Shown: one piece after another, positions 41,346 to 50,901 of the stretch | Numbering within the stretch: the stretch's first letter is position 1 | How the letters are laid out: each line of letters opens with the position of its first letter | NCBI RefSeq assembly: GCF_042648965.1 | Contig: NZ_JBHRYJ010000001.1 | Location: 434,001-498,000, forward strand | Direction: 5' to 3' | Length of the DNA: 64,000 nt | Source of the DNA: Ferrovibrio xuzhouensis | GTDB taxonomy: Bacteria > Pseudomonadota > Alphaproteobacteria > Ferrovibrionales > Ferrovibrionaceae | Notes under the pieces: model-generated | What the model was told of the DNA's origin: nothing | The model's database searches: none | The model's input: the letters and a program-made list of their open reading frames with translations, nothing else | Made by a program: the position numbers and the translations under genes

Positions 41346-42316
41346 ACGGCATCCTCCTGCTCCGCGGACGCCAGCGCGGCGCGCGGGTTGCGCTGCACGT
41401 CACGCACCACGAATTGCGGCTTGCGGTTGATGGTCAGGAACAGCCGGCCGAGATACTCGCCGACCAGGCCGAGCATGATCAGCTGCACGCCGGCCAGCAG
41501 CAGCACGGCGCCCATCAGCGAGGCATAGCCCTGCGGCGTGCCACCGCGCAGCGCCTCGAGCAGGACGATCAGGAACACGAGGATGCCGAGCCCGGCCATC
41601 AGGAAGCCGACCAGGGTGCCGATCCGCAGCGGCATGACCGAGAAGTTCAGGAACATCGACAGGAACAGCCGCACCAGCCGGCGGATCGTGTAGTTGCTGC
41701 GCCCCTCGGCGCGCGGCAGATGGTCGACCTGCAGTCGCCCGATATTCTGCGTCACCTGCATCAGCAGCCCGTCGACATAGGGGAACGGTCCCGCATGGTC
41801 GAGGATCGCCTTGGCGGCAAAGGCGCTCATGCAGCGGAAACTGGACAGATACAGGCCTTTCGGCTTGTCGAGCAGGTGGTCGGCACACCAGTTGGTGAAG
41901 CGGCTGCCGAGATTGCGCCACAGCGCATGCTTCTTCTCGGCGTAATACGTATAGACGACGTCGAAGGCATGCTCGCTGGCATAGCGCCACAGCCGGACGA
42001 CTTCTTCCGGCGGGTTCTGCAGGTCGTCGTCCATGGTGATGACATAGGCGCCGCGGGCCTGGCTGAGGCCGGCCATCACCGCATTATGCTCACCGAAGTT
42101 CCGCGCCAGGTTGACCACGGTCAGCGCCACCTCGTTGCGCCGGCACAGGTCACGGCAGACATCGAGCGAATTGTCCGGGCTGTTGTCGTTGACCAGCACG
42201 ACCTCGAGGCCGCCGGGCACCTGCAGCCGGGCCAGCGCCTCGACCAGAACCGGCACGCTGGTGGCGCCGTTATAGACCGGCACGACAATCGACAGCGCGA
42301 AGGCTGACTCGTTCAT
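41342..42316 (-). CDS. Family 2 glycosyltransferase (ArnC/DPMS-like) with membrane anchor
   Basis: A 324-residue protein with an N-terminal GT-A domain (SIVVPVYNGATSVPVLVEAL; nucleotide-binding DDD in YVITMDDDLQNPPEEV). Two C-terminal membrane helices follow (LVGFLMAGLGILVFLIVLLEA; AVLLLAGVQLIMLGLVGEYLG). This layout matches polyprenyl-phosphate sugar transferases such as ArnC. Start ATG 42316 (NESAFALSIVVPVYN) is fixed by homology; it overlaps the methyltransferase stop (42313-42316), and its own stop overlaps the EamA gene. Confidence 0.9.
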   Translation of the reverse strand: MNESAFALSIVVPVYNGATSVPVLVEALARLQVPGGLEVVLVNDNSPDNSLDVCRDLCRRNEVALTVVNLARNFGEHNAVMAGLSQARGAYVITMDDDLQNPPEEVVRLWRYASEHAFDVVYTYYAEKKHALWRNLGSRFTNWCADHLLDKPKGLYLSSFRCMSAFAAKAILDHAGPFPYVDGLLMQVTQNIGRLQVDHLPRAEGRSNYTIRRLVRLFLSMFLNFSVMPLRIGTLVGFLMAGLGILVFLIVLLEALRGGTPQGYASLMGAVLLLAGVQLIMLGLVGEYLGRLFLTINRKPQFVVRDVQRNPRAALASAEQEDAV

Positions 42317-43047
42317 GGCTTCCTTGCCCGTATCCAGACCGACCCGCCGAACGGCAGTGCCAGCCCTGCGCGGGCCAGCCGGCCTTCGACCGCGGTCGCG
42401 GTGAAAAACAGCCGGTCCTGCCACGGCGGAAAGGCCTGCACATCGCTGCCCGCCCTGCCGTGACCGGCGACCAGCCGGTGCAGCAGCATTAGCGGAAACA
42501 GCAGGCTGTTCCAATAGCCGGCAGTGACCGTGGCGAAACCGGCCGCCTGCACCATGCGCCGCGCCGCGCCCGCGGTGTAGCGGCGGGCATTCTGGACATG
42601 GGCGTCATGGGCCGAGGCCATCCACTGATAGGCCGGCAGATTCAGCACCAGCAGGCCGCCGGGCCGCAGGCAGCGATAAAACTCGGCCAGCGCCTGTCCC
42701 GGCTCGACGCCGGCATGGCACAGCACGTCGGCACTGATGATGGCGGCGAAACTGGCGTCGGCAAACGGCATGGCATGCACCGATCCGGTGATCACCGGCA
42801 GGCCGGTCTTCGCCTGCGCGACCGCCGCCGCCTCGGCGTCGTATTCCAGCCCGGCGAGCGCCAGGTCGGGCCGGGCTGCAACCAGACGGGAGAGCAACCC
42901 GCCGGTCCCGCAACCGGCATCCAGCACGGCCTGGCCCGGCGCCAGCCCGGCGCGACTGACCTGGTCCAGCAGGCGGGCATGCAGGGCGCGGAACCACCAC
43001 ATGGTTCCTTCCAGCGCTGCCATGCGGCGATATTCCGACCGTTCCAT
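42313..43047 (-). CDS. Class I SAM-dependent methyltransferase
   Basis: A 244-residue methyltransferase. Motif I is VLDAGCGTGGLLSRL and motif II/III patterns are GLEYDAEAAAVA and MPFADASFAAIISADVLCH. The C-terminal part has PLMLLHRLVAGHGR, a possible membrane-associated helix. Start ATG 43047 (MERSEYRRMAALEGTMWWF) matches the family; the frame is open upstream. First of a three-gene coupled set (methyltransferase, glycosyltransferase, EamA), probably modifying a lipid-linked sugar. Confidence 0.88.
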   Translation of the reverse strand: MERSEYRRMAALEGTMWWFRALHARLLDQVSRAGLAPGQAVLDAGCGTGGLLSRLVAARPDLALAGLEYDAEAAAVAQAKTGLPVITGSVHAMPFADASFAAIISADVLCHAGVEPGQALAEFYRCLRPGGLLVLNLPAYQWMASAHDAHVQNARRYTAGAARRMVQAAGFATVTAGYWNSLLFPLMLLHRLVAGHGRAGSDVQAFPPWQDRLFFTATAVEGRLARAGLALPFGGSVWIRARKP

Positions 43048-43180
43048 AGGTGTGACAGGTTTCCGATTGATTTCCGCAACCACCAATGATTTACCAAGGG
43101 CAGCCGTGGTTCCGCCAGTACCGCCGGAACCATATCCGTCACGCCCCGCAGCCGCCCCTGCGAACAACCAGTCCCGTGTC

Positions 43181-44797
43181 ATGAACCAGTCCGTCCAGGC
43201 CGAACCCGCGGCCACCCAGCGCCGCTTCGACTGGTCCCGCGTGCTGTACGGGTTCGTGCTGGTTGTCTGTGCCGCCTGGATCATCGGCTACTTCTTCCCG
43301 CCGATTAACCACGACACGGCGGTGCTGCTGTATATCTCCAAACAATGGCTGAACGGTGGCCGGCTGTTTGTCAACGAGATCGACATCAACACGCCGCTGG
43401 TCTTCGTGGTGCACCTGCTGCCCGAGGTGCTGGCCAAGCTGACCGGCCTGCCCGGCACCACCATGCTGGTCGCCCTGCTGGGCCTGGGGATCGCTGCCTC
43501 GTTCATGACCTGCCGCTGGGTGCTGGCGGCCAGCCTCGACCCGGCCCATGCCACCGCCGATGCCCTGCTGCCGCTGCTGCTGCTGTTCCTGCTGATCGTG
43601 TTTCCGGGCGGCACCTTCACCCAGCGCGAACACATCATGCTGGTGCTCAGCATGCCCTACCTGCTGGTTGCCGGCGGCCGCGCCGACGGCGAGGCCCTGA
43701 CCCTGCGGCTGAAGATCGCCACCGGCCTGATGGCCGGCGTCGGCTTCGCCATGAAGCCGTATTTTCTCGGCATCCCGCTGCTGGTCGAACTCTACGTGCT
43801 GTCGCAGCGCGGCCTGCGCCGCAGCGTTGCCGACCCGGCGCCGTGGTCGATCCTCGGCGTCTGCATCGCCCACGCGCTGTTCGCAGTGATCGTCACCCCG
43901 GAATATTTCACCGTGGTCTGGCCGATCGCCACCGCCTTCTACAGCGAGGTCAGCAACTGGAGCATGATCGACTTGGCGCTGAGCGCCAATCTCGGCCCGC
44001 CGACCGCCGTGCTGCCGCTGCTCGGCCTCGCCGCCTTCTTCGCCGTCCGCTCGCATCTGGCGCGGGTCATCTTCATGGCCGGCGTCGGCGGCCTGATCTC
44101 GGCCTACGGCCAGCACAAGGGCTGGCCGTATCATGCACTGCCGGCCCAGGCCTTCACCCTGCTGCTGGCCGGCGTGATCATCGCCCATGTGATGGATCAT
44201 GTGGTCTGGCCGCGGCGCGGCGATGCCCGGCCGGCGCGGCTGTTCGCCGCCGCACTGATGATCCTGGTCTTTTACCAGGAGGGCCTGCACAGCCGGCCGT
44301 TCTACAAGCAGCTCGACTATAACGGCTCGGAACTGCAGCGGCTGATGCAGATCGTCAAGCAGGAGGCGCGCAACAACCGCATCCTGATCCTGTCGCCCGG
44401 CATCTATCCGCATTTCCCGATGCTGAACTACCTGAACATGCGCATGACCATGCCCTTCGAGAGCATGTGGCTGATCCAGGGCGCCTATGCGGAATGCCAC
44501 GACCTCGCGCCGCTGTACAATCCGCCGGACAACATGAGCCCGGCCGAGGCCTTCGTGTTCCGCCGCGTGCCGGAAGACTTCAACCGGATGAAGCCGTCGC
44601 TGCTGATCGTCGACAACGTGCCCGGCATTCCGCGCTGCCAGGGCGAGACCTTCGATTATCTGGAGTATTTCTCGCGCAATCCGCTGTTTGCCAAGCGGCT
44701 CGAGGATTACGACAAGATCATGGATTTCGAGCGCTACACGATCTATCGCCGGCGCATCAAGGACAAGACACCGCCGCCGAAGGCCGACGAGCCCTGA
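43181..44797 (+). CDS. Polytopic membrane protein, glycosyltransferase-39-like
   Basis: A 538-residue integral membrane protein with about ten spans, then a soluble C-terminal domain. The first external loop holds acidic residues after the first span (PPINHDTAVLLYISKQWLN, then NEIDINTPLVF), as in GT-C glycosyltransferases where an early loop aspartate or glutamate is catalytic. The C-terminal region includes ILILSPGIYPHFPMLNYLNM. I infer transfer of sugar from a polyprenyl phosphate donor to a surface molecule, in line with the neighbouring ArnC-like gene. It is divergent from the methyltransferase gene. The start at ATG 43181 is a judgement; the frame extends well upstream. Confidence 0.75.
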   Translation: MNQSVQAEPAATQRRFDWSRVLYGFVLVVCAAWIIGYFFPPINHDTAVLLYISKQWLNGGRLFVNEIDINTPLVFVVHLLPEVLAKLTGLPGTTMLVALLGLGIAASFMTCRWVLAASLDPAHATADALLPLLLLFLLIVFPGGTFTQREHIMLVLSMPYLLVAGGRADGEALTLRLKIATGLMAGVGFAMKPYFLGIPLLVELYVLSQRGLRRSVADPAPWSILGVCIAHALFAVIVTPEYFTVVWPIATAFYSEVSNWSMIDLALSANLGPPTAVLPLLGLAAFFAVRSHLARVIFMAGVGGLISAYGQHKGWPYHALPAQAFTLLLAGVIIAHVMDHVVWPRRGDARPARLFAAALMILVFYQEGLHSRPFYKQLDYNGSELQRLMQIVKQEARNNRILILSPGIYPHFPMLNYLNMRMTMPFESMWLIQGAYAECHDLAPLYNPPDNMSPAEAFVFRRVPEDFNRMKPSLLIVDNVPGIPRCQGETFDYLEYFSRNPLFAKRLEDYDKIMDFERYTIYRRRIKDKTPPPKADEP

Positions 44798-44831
44798 ACA
44801 GGCAGGCCCTGAGCGGGCTCATCCACGTTTA

Positions 44832-45200
44832 TCAGACGTGGAAGCTCTCGCCGCAGCCGCAGCGGCCCTTTTCGTTGGGATTGCGGAACACGAAGCCGGA
44901 TTGCAGCTTGTCTTCCACCCAGTCGATCTCGGTGCCGAAGATATACATCTGCGCCTTCGGCTCGATCAGCACGGTGACGCCCTTGTCCTCGACCAGCTCG
45001 TCGAACTTGCCCTTCTCCTCGGCATATTCGATGTCGTAGGACATCCCCGAGCAGCCCTTGGTCTTGATGCCGATGCGCAGGCCGACGATCGGCTTGTCGG
45101 CCCGTTCGATCAGGTCGCGGATGCGCGCCGCCGCCGCGTCGGTGAGCGTCACCGGCTTGAAGGCGGGCCGCGGGGCCGCGGCAGTCTCGGTTGCAACCAT
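44832..45200 (-). CDS. sufA: A-type iron-sulfur carrier SufA
   Basis: A 122-residue A-type scaffold/carrier that accepts clusters from SufBCD and passes them to target enzymes. The three cluster cysteines are in KTKGCSGMSY and RCGCGESFHV near the end. Last gene of the suf operon, 13 bases after sufT. The convergent membrane protein gene ends 35 bases away. Confidence 0.92.
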   Translation of the reverse strand: MVATETAAAPRPAFKPVTLTDAAAARIRDLIERADKPIVGLRIGIKTKGCSGMSYDIEYAEEKGKFDELVEDKGVTVLIEPKAQMYIFGTEIDWVEDKLQSGFVFRNPNEKGRCGCGESFHV

Positions 45201-45213
45201 GGTCTTTGCGTCC

Positions 45214-45561
45214 TTACATCATTCCCAGTTCGAGCCTTGCGGCTTCGGACATATGCTCCGTCGACCATGGCGGATCCCACACCACCTCGACGGTCACCTC
45301 GCCCACCCCGTCCAGCGACCGGGTCTTGTATTCGACCTCGGCCGGCATCGACTGGGCGGCGGGGCAGTTCGGCGAGGTCAGGGTCATCTCGACCCGGACA
45401 TCGCGCGCCTCGTTGACCTCGACATTGTATATAAGGCCGAGTTCGTAAATGTTAACCGGGATTTCCGGGTCAAAGACGGTCTTCAGCTGCTCCACAACCT
45501 CGTCGCGGAGCGCTTCCGGGCTGGCCGGAGCCGCCTGTTTCTCTGCACCTGTCGCCGACAT
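45214..45561 (-). CDS. sufT: SufT-like iron-sulfur assembly protein (MIP18/DUF59)
   Basis: A 115-residue DUF59 protein with the core VFDPEIPVNIYELGLIYNV and the cysteine motif TLTSPNCPAAQSMP. SufT assists maturation of Fe-S enzymes under high demand. ATG 45561 overlaps the sufS stop by one base (TGATG). Its start is confirmed by this coupling; the frame is open further upstream. Confidence 0.92.
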   Translation of the reverse strand: MSATGAEKQAAPASPEALRDEVVEQLKTVFDPEIPVNIYELGLIYNVEVNEARDVRVEMTLTSPNCPAAQSMPAEVEYKTRSLDGVGEVTVEVVWDPPWSTEHMSEAARLELGMM

Positions 45562-46808
45562 CAGCCGAAAATCTCCCTGACACGCTGCAGCCCGGCGCAG
45601 AGGGCATCGATATCCGCCCGGGTGTTGTAAAGACCGAAAGAGGCCCGCACCGTCGCCGGCACGCCGAACCGCTCCATCAGCGGATGGGCGCAATGCTGGC
45701 CGACGCGGACGGCAACGCCCTCCCGGTCAAGAATGGTGCCGATATCGTGGGGGTGAATACCCCCCATCACAAAAGAAATCACCCCGGCCTTGTCCTCGGC
45801 CTCGCCGATGATCTGCAAGCTATTGATCGCCTTCAGATTTTCGGTCGCGTAGAGCAGCAGGTCATGCTCATGGGCGCCAATCGCTTCAAGTCCGATGCCC
45901 TGCACGTAGTCGATGGCGGCGGCGAGGCCGGCGGCCTCGACGAAGGCCGGGGTGCCGGCCTCGAACTTGTGCGGGATGTCGTTGTATTCGGTCTTCTCGA
46001 AGGTGACCGACAGGATCATGTCGCCGCCGCCCTGCCAGGGCGGCATCGCCTCCAGCAGCGCCGCCTTGGCGTAGAGCACACCGATGCCGGTCGGGCCATA
46101 CAGCTTGTGGCCGGTAAACACGTAGAAATCGGCATCCAGCGCCTTCACGTCGACCGGCATGTGCTGTACCGCCTGGCTGCCGTCGATCAGCGCCAGGGCG
46201 CCCTTTTCATGGGCGACCCGGATCACGTCGGCGACCGGCACGATGGTGCCCAGCGTGTTCGAGACATGGGTGATGGCGACCAGCTTGGTCCTTGGCCCGA
46301 TCAGGGCGACGAAGTCGTCCCAGATCAGCTCGCCGCGGTCGTTGACCGGGGCGACCTTGAGCACGATGCCGCGGCGGTCGCGCAGCAGCTGCCACGGCAC
46401 GATATTGGCGTGATGCTCCATATGGGAGATCAGCACCTCGTCGCCCGGCTGCAGGAACTTTTCGCCCCAGCTGTAGGCCACCAGGTTGATCGCCTCGGTG
46501 GCATTGCGCACGAAAACGATCTCGCGGCTGTCCGGCGTACCGATGAAGGCCGCCACGGTCTCGCGCGCCTTCTCGTAGATGTCGGTCGACACCTGGCTGA
46601 GGTGATAGATGCCACGATGCACGTTGGCATAGCTCTGCTCGTACATCCGCGACATGGTGTCGATCACCACGCGCGGCTTCTGGGCGCTGGCGCCGCTGTC
46701 GAGGAAGGCGAGCGGCTTGCCGTGCACTGTCTGCGACAGGATCGGGAAATCGGCGCGGATGCGCTCGATGTCGAACGGCGCCGGCTTGGCCTTGGGCAGC
46801 GCGCTCAT
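45561..46808 (-). CDS. sufS: Cysteine desulfurase SufS
   Basis: A 415-residue PLP enzyme (class V aminotransferase fold) that removes sulfur from cysteine for cluster assembly. The PLP lysine is in FYVFTGHKLYGPTGIG. The catalytic cysteine is in VGQHCAHPLMERFG, in the short-loop form of group II desulfurases. It overlaps sufD by ATGA (46805-46808) and sufT by TGATG. No sufE or sufU, the usual sulfur acceptor, is seen in this window. Confidence 0.94.
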   Translation of the reverse strand: MSALPKAKPAPFDIERIRADFPILSQTVHGKPLAFLDSGASAQKPRVVIDTMSRMYEQSYANVHRGIYHLSQVSTDIYEKARETVAAFIGTPDSREIVFVRNATEAINLVAYSWGEKFLQPGDEVLISHMEHHANIVPWQLLRDRRGIVLKVAPVNDRGELIWDDFVALIGPRTKLVAITHVSNTLGTIVPVADVIRVAHEKGALALIDGSQAVQHMPVDVKALDADFYVFTGHKLYGPTGIGVLYAKAALLEAMPPWQGGGDMILSVTFEKTEYNDIPHKFEAGTPAFVEAAGLAAAIDYVQGIGLEAIGAHEHDLLLYATENLKAINSLQIIGEAEDKAGVISFVMGGIHPHDIGTILDREGVAVRVGQHCAHPLMERFGVPATVRASFGLYNTRADIDALCAGLQRVREIFG

Positions 46809-48115
46809 GCCGCACCTCCCGTCTGCGCCAGCCAGCCGGTGACGAAGGCCTCGACATGGTCGCGCAGCGCGCCCTCCGGCACCGCCTCGACGATCTCGGC
46901 AGCAAAGCCGGCCAGCAGCAGGCGACGGGCCTCGTCGGGACCGATGCCGCGCGCTCCCATGTAGAACAGATGCTGGGCATCGAGATCGCCGATGGAGGCG
47001 CCGTGGCTACATTTCACGTCGTCGGCAAGGATTTCCAGTTCCGGCTTGGTGTCGATCTGCGCCCGGTCGGCCAGCAGCAGCGTGCGGCTGAGCTGGCGCG
47101 CATCGGTCTTCTGGGCATCAGGCGCCACCCGGATGCCGCCCTGGAAGACCGCATGGCCGCGATCGTCCACCACATGCTTGAACAGCTGGTTGCTGTTGCA
47201 GCCGGGTTCGGCGTGATGCAGCTGCAGGGTATGGTCGATATGGCTGGTGCCGCGCGCCAGCACCAGACCCTGCACGTCGACCTCGGCATTGCGGCCGGTA
47301 TAGTCGATCTGCAGTTCGTGACGCGCCACGGCGCCGCCGGCCTGTATCGAGACATGGGCGTAGCGCGCATCGCCGGCCACCGTCACCTGGCCGAGCGCCG
47401 CATGATAGATGCCCGCCGCCTCGTCCTGCAGGCGGATGTGGGTAAGCTGCGCGCCCTCTTCGACGGCGATGCGGCTGAACACATTGGTCCAGCCGGCCGC
47501 CGTCGCCGTGCCGCCGTCGCGATAGCTTTCGACAATGGTGGCGCGGGTGCCGCGACCGATGCGGATGGCATGGCGCAGGTTGACCAGCGCCGGGGCCCCG
47601 AAGGCGACGATCTCGACCGGTTTCTCCAGCACGACGCCATTGGCGACATCAAGCAGCAGGCCATCGCTGGCCAGCGCGGCATTCAGTTCGCCGAGGCTCG
47701 CGGCGCGGCCATCGCCGGCCGAGGCCAGCGTGACTGCAAGTTCGCCACCGGCCTGGCTGAGCGGCAGCAGCCGCACGCCGTCCGGCAGGCCCTGCAGCCG
47801 CGAGGCGGCGGCATCGAAGCGGCCGTTGACGAAAACAAGGCGATAGCTGGCATCGCCCGCGAGGGCGGCGGCGGCCAGACGCTGCGCATCCGCTGCACCG
47901 TCATTGGCAGGCAGCACCCATTGCTGGCGCTCCAGCGCGGTCAGGCCGGTGAACTTCCAGGTTTCCAGCTTCTGGGTCGGCAGGCCGTGGCTACGGAAGG
48001 AGTCCAGGGCCGCGCGGCGACGCGCCATCACCTCGGGGCGGTCGGCGCCAGGCAGGCTGCCGGCGGTCGCTTCCCAGGCGGCCGCGAGCGTTTCGGTGAG
48101 CGGTTGGGCTGACAT
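46805..48115 (-). CDS. sufD: Fe-S cluster assembly scaffold SufD
   Basis: A 436-residue SufB-related scaffold. Family hallmarks are in the C-terminal part: DVKCSHGASIGDLDAQHLFYM and YTGRNAEVDVQGLVLARG. SufD lets iron enter the SufBC2D complex. I prefer ATG 48115 (SAQPLTETL) with GAGG 9 bases upstream; a GTG at 48124 is in frame. It lies 11 bases after sufC and overlaps sufS. Confidence 0.94.
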   Translation of the reverse strand: MSAQPLTETLAAAWEATAGSLPGADRPEVMARRRAALDSFRSHGLPTQKLETWKFTGLTALERQQWVLPANDGAADAQRLAAAALAGDASYRLVFVNGRFDAAASRLQGLPDGVRLLPLSQAGGELAVTLASAGDGRAASLGELNAALASDGLLLDVANGVVLEKPVEIVAFGAPALVNLRHAIRIGRGTRATIVESYRDGGTATAAGWTNVFSRIAVEEGAQLTHIRLQDEAAGIYHAALGQVTVAGDARYAHVSIQAGGAVARHELQIDYTGRNAEVDVQGLVLARGTSHIDHTLQLHHAEPGCNSNQLFKHVVDDRGHAVFQGGIRVAPDAQKTDARQLSRTLLLADRAQIDTKPELEILADDVKCSHGASIGDLDAQHLFYMGARGIGPDEARRLLLAGFAAEIVEAVPEGALRDHVEAFVTGWLAQTGGAA

Positions 48116-48126
48116 GGCGTTCACCC

Positions 48127-48876
48127 TCAGGCCGCTGCCGCCACGATGTCGGCATAGCCCTTGGCCTCGAGTTCGAGCGCCAGTTCCTTGCCGCCGGTCT
48201 TGATGATGCGGCCACCGGCCAGCACATGCACCACGTCGGGCACGATGTAGTCGAGCAGCCGCTGGTAATGGGTGATCACCAGCGCCGAACGCTCCGGGCT
48301 GCGCAGGGCGTTGACACCCTCGGCGACAACCTTCAGTGCGTCGATGTCGAGGCCGGAATCGGTCTCGTCGAGGATCGCCAGCGTGGGTTCCAGCAGCAGC
48401 ATCTGGAACACCTCGTTGCGCTTCTTCTCGCCACCCGAGAAGCCGACGTTGACGGCGCGTTGCAGGAACTTCTCGTCCATCTGCAGCTGCTTCATCTTGG
48501 CCTTGGCGGTCTTGAGGAAGGTCATGGCATCCATGTCGGCCAGCCCGCGATGCTTGCGCACCGCATTGACCGCCGAGCGCAGGAAGGTTGCGTTGGCGAC
48601 GCCGGGAATCTCGACCGGATACTGGAAGGCGAGGAACATGCCCTCGCGGGCGCGCTCTTCGGTTTCCAGCGCCAGCAGGTCCTGGCCGTTGAAGGTGACG
48701 GAGCCAGCGGTGACGTCATAGCCCTCACGGCCCGACAGCACGTAGGACAGCGTCGACTTGCCCGAACCGTTCGGGCCCATGATGGCATGCACCTCGCCCG
48801 GTTTGATGACGAGGTCGATGCCGTGCAGGATTTCCTTGCCGTCAACGGTGGCGTGGAGGTTCTTGATCTCAAGCAT
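48127..48876 (-). CDS. sufC: Fe-S assembly ATPase SufC
   Basis: A 249-residue ABC-type ATPase that powers SufBCD. Walker A is GPNGSGKST (AIMGPNGSGKSTLSYVLSG), the signature GFSGGEKKRNEV, Walker B LAILDETDSGLD and switch LVITHYQRLLDY. Characteristic SufC phrases (AFQYPVEIPGV) are present. It is cytoplasmic and lacks membrane partners. Confidence 0.95.
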   Translation of the reverse strand: MLEIKNLHATVDGKEILHGIDLVIKPGEVHAIMGPNGSGKSTLSYVLSGREGYDVTAGSVTFNGQDLLALETEERAREGMFLAFQYPVEIPGVANATFLRSAVNAVRKHRGLADMDAMTFLKTAKAKMKQLQMDEKFLQRAVNVGFSGGEKKRNEVFQMLLLEPTLAILDETDSGLDIDALKVVAEGVNALRSPERSALVITHYQRLLDYIVPDVVHVLAGGRIIKTGGKELALELEAKGYADIVAAAA

Positions 48877-48900
48877 GGGGGCTGATCCTGATTCTTCGTC

Positions 48901-50361
48901 TTAACCGACCGAGCCTTCGAGGCTGACACCCAGCAGCTTCTGGGCCTCGACGGCGAATTCCATGGGCAGCTTCTGCAGCACGTCCTTGCAGAAGCCGTTG
49001 ACGATGGTCGACACCGCATCCTCGGCGGACAGGCCGCGCTGGCGGCAGTAGAACAGCTGGTCGTCGGAAATCCGCGAGGTGGTGGCCTCGTGCTCGACCT
49101 TGGCCGTGCGGTTCTTCACCTCGATATAGGGCACGGTATGGCCGCCGCAGCGGTCGCCGATAAGCAGGCTGTCGCACTGCGAATAGTTGCGCGCGCCGGT
49201 GGCGCCGGGCAGCACCCGGACCAGGCCGCGATAGGTGTTCTGCGCACGGCCGGCCGAGATGCCCTTCGAGATGATGGTCGACTTGGTGTTCTTGCCGAGA
49301 TGGATCATCTTGGTGCCGGTATCGGCCTGCTGGGCATTGTTGGTCACCGCCACCGAGTAGAACTCGCCGACGCTGTCATCGCCCTGCAGGATCACCGACG
49401 GATACTTCCAGGTGATCGCCGAGCCGGTTTCGACCTGGGTCCAGGAAATCTTGGCCCGGGCGCCGCGGCAGGCGCCGCGCTTGGTGACGAAATTGTAGAT
49501 GCCGCCCTTGCCATTCTTGTCGCCCGGATACCAGTTCTGCACGGTGGCGTAACGGATTTCGGCGTCTTCCATGGCGACCAGCTCGACCACCGCGGCATGC
49601 AGCTGGTTCTCGTCGCGCATCGGCGCGGTGCAGCCTTCGAGGTAGGAGACATAGGCGCCCTTGTCGACCACGATGAGCGTGCGTTCGAACTGGCCGGTCT
49701 TGGCCTCGTTGATGCGGAAATAGGTGCTGAGCTCCATCGGGCAGCGCACGCCGGGCGGCACATAAACGAAAGAGCCGTCGGAGAAGACCGCCGAATTGAG
49801 CGTGGCATAGAAATTGTCAGCCACCGGCACCACCGAGCCGAGATACTTCTGCACCAGTTCCGGATGCTCGCGCACGGCTTCCGACATCGAACAAAAGATG
49901 ATGCCGAGATCCTTCAGCTTGTCCTTGAAGGTGGTCGCCACCGAGACGCTGTCGAACACGGCATCGACGGCAACGCCGGCAAGAATCTCGCGTTCCTTCA
50001 GCGGGATGCCGAGTTTCTCGTAGGTCGCCAGCAGGTCCGGATCGACCTCGTCGAGGCTTTTCAGCGTCTTCTTCTTCGGCGCCGAATAGTAATGGATGTC
50101 CTGGAAGTCGATCGGCGGATGGCTGATCTTGGCCCAGCCCGGCTCGCCCTTCTCGCGCTCCATCTTCAGCCAGGTGCGAAAGGCCTTCAGCCGCCACTCC
50201 AGCATCCATTCCGGCTCGCCCTTCTTGCCCGAGATGAAGCGGACGGTGTCCTCGCTCAGGCCCTTGGGCAGGATGTCGGATTCGATGTCGGTGACGAAGC
50301 CGTATTTGTATTCGCCGCCGAGATTGCGGACGGTTTCGATGGTTTCAGCATTGGCAGGCAT
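48901..50361 (-). CDS. sufB: Fe-S cluster assembly scaffold SufB
   Basis: A 486-residue core scaffold on which clusters are built. Family phrases include YKYGFVTDIESDILPKGLSE, ILAGVAVDAVFDSVSVATTF and YLEGCTAPMRDENQLHAAVV (with conserved cysteine). Near the C-terminus are KNRTAKVEHEATTSRISDDQ and FYCRQRGLSAEDAVS. It is the first structural gene of the operon, 22 bases after the Rrf2 regulator. Confidence 0.95.
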   Translation of the reverse strand: MPANAETIETVRNLGGEYKYGFVTDIESDILPKGLSEDTVRFISGKKGEPEWMLEWRLKAFRTWLKMEREKGEPGWAKISHPPIDFQDIHYYSAPKKKTLKSLDEVDPDLLATYEKLGIPLKEREILAGVAVDAVFDSVSVATTFKDKLKDLGIIFCSMSEAVREHPELVQKYLGSVVPVADNFYATLNSAVFSDGSFVYVPPGVRCPMELSTYFRINEAKTGQFERTLIVVDKGAYVSYLEGCTAPMRDENQLHAAVVELVAMEDAEIRYATVQNWYPGDKNGKGGIYNFVTKRGACRGARAKISWTQVETGSAITWKYPSVILQGDDSVGEFYSVAVTNNAQQADTGTKMIHLGKNTKSTIISKGISAGRAQNTYRGLVRVLPGATGARNYSQCDSLLIGDRCGGHTVPYIEVKNRTAKVEHEATTSRISDDQLFYCRQRGLSAEDAVSTIVNGFCKDVLQKLPMEFAVEAQKLLGVSLEGSVG

Positions 50362-50383
50362 GGGGCGACCTGTCCTCTGGACT

Positions 50384-50845
50384 CTAGCTGTTGGACACGA
50401 CCGCGCTGACAGTGCGCGGCGGCAGGGGGGCGAAGAAATCGTAGGGCTGCGCCAGCTCGGCGAGCGTCACGCCTTCCAGCGCGCCGCGGATCGCCGTGTT
50501 GATGCGGTTGATGCCACGCCGGGAGACGCAGAGATTTTCCCGGTCACAGGCGCTCGGCCCGCTGGTCGAGCATTGGGTCAGGGCGATCGGACCGTCGAGC
50601 GCGGTGATGATGGCCGCCACCGTGGTCACCGCGGCCGGCTGCGCCAGGCGATAGCCGCCGCGGGCGCCACGCTGCGAGGCGAGCAGGCCGCCCTTGGCCA
50701 GCCGCGCCATGATCTTGGCGACTGTCGGTCCGGGCAGGCCGGTGGCCGCCGCGGTATCGGCAGCGTTATGGGCGCCATCGGGATCGGCGGCCACATGGGC
50801 CATCACCATGACGCCGTAGTCAGCCAGGCGACTGAGGCGCAACAT
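50384..50845 (-). CDS. Rrf2-family Fe-S regulator of the suf operon
   Basis: A 153-residue winged-helix repressor of the Rrf2/IscR family. The helix-turn-helix is in DTAAATGLPGPTVAKIMARL with wing KGGLLASQRGARGGYRLAQ. Three cysteines (CSTSGPSACDRENLC) can hold an Fe-S cluster, as in SUF-associated regulators. ATG 50845 is chosen because MLRLSRLADYGVMVM is the family start; the frame extends upstream over the promoter. It is first in the operon and its operator lies in its own promoter, indicating autoregulation: when Fe-S clusters run short, repression is relieved. Confidence 0.92.
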   Translation of the reverse strand: MLRLSRLADYGVMVMAHVAADPDGAHNAADTAAATGLPGPTVAKIMARLAKGGLLASQRGARGGYRLAQPAAVTTVAAIITALDGPIALTQCSTSGPSACDRENLCVSRRGINRINTAIRGALEGVTLAELAQPYDFFAPLPPRTVSAVVSNS

Positions 50846-50901
50846 CCTGCAAATCCTTCGCAATTTCACGCCCGACCCGAATCTTCGGGCCCGGCGGCGG
50901 C

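Noticed and set aside
45684..48112. Long antisense frames opposite sufS and sufD
   Set aside because: Same reason; composition of a reverse-frame shadow.
49090..50409. 439-codon antisense frame opposite sufB
   Set aside because: Shadow of a strongly conserved gene.
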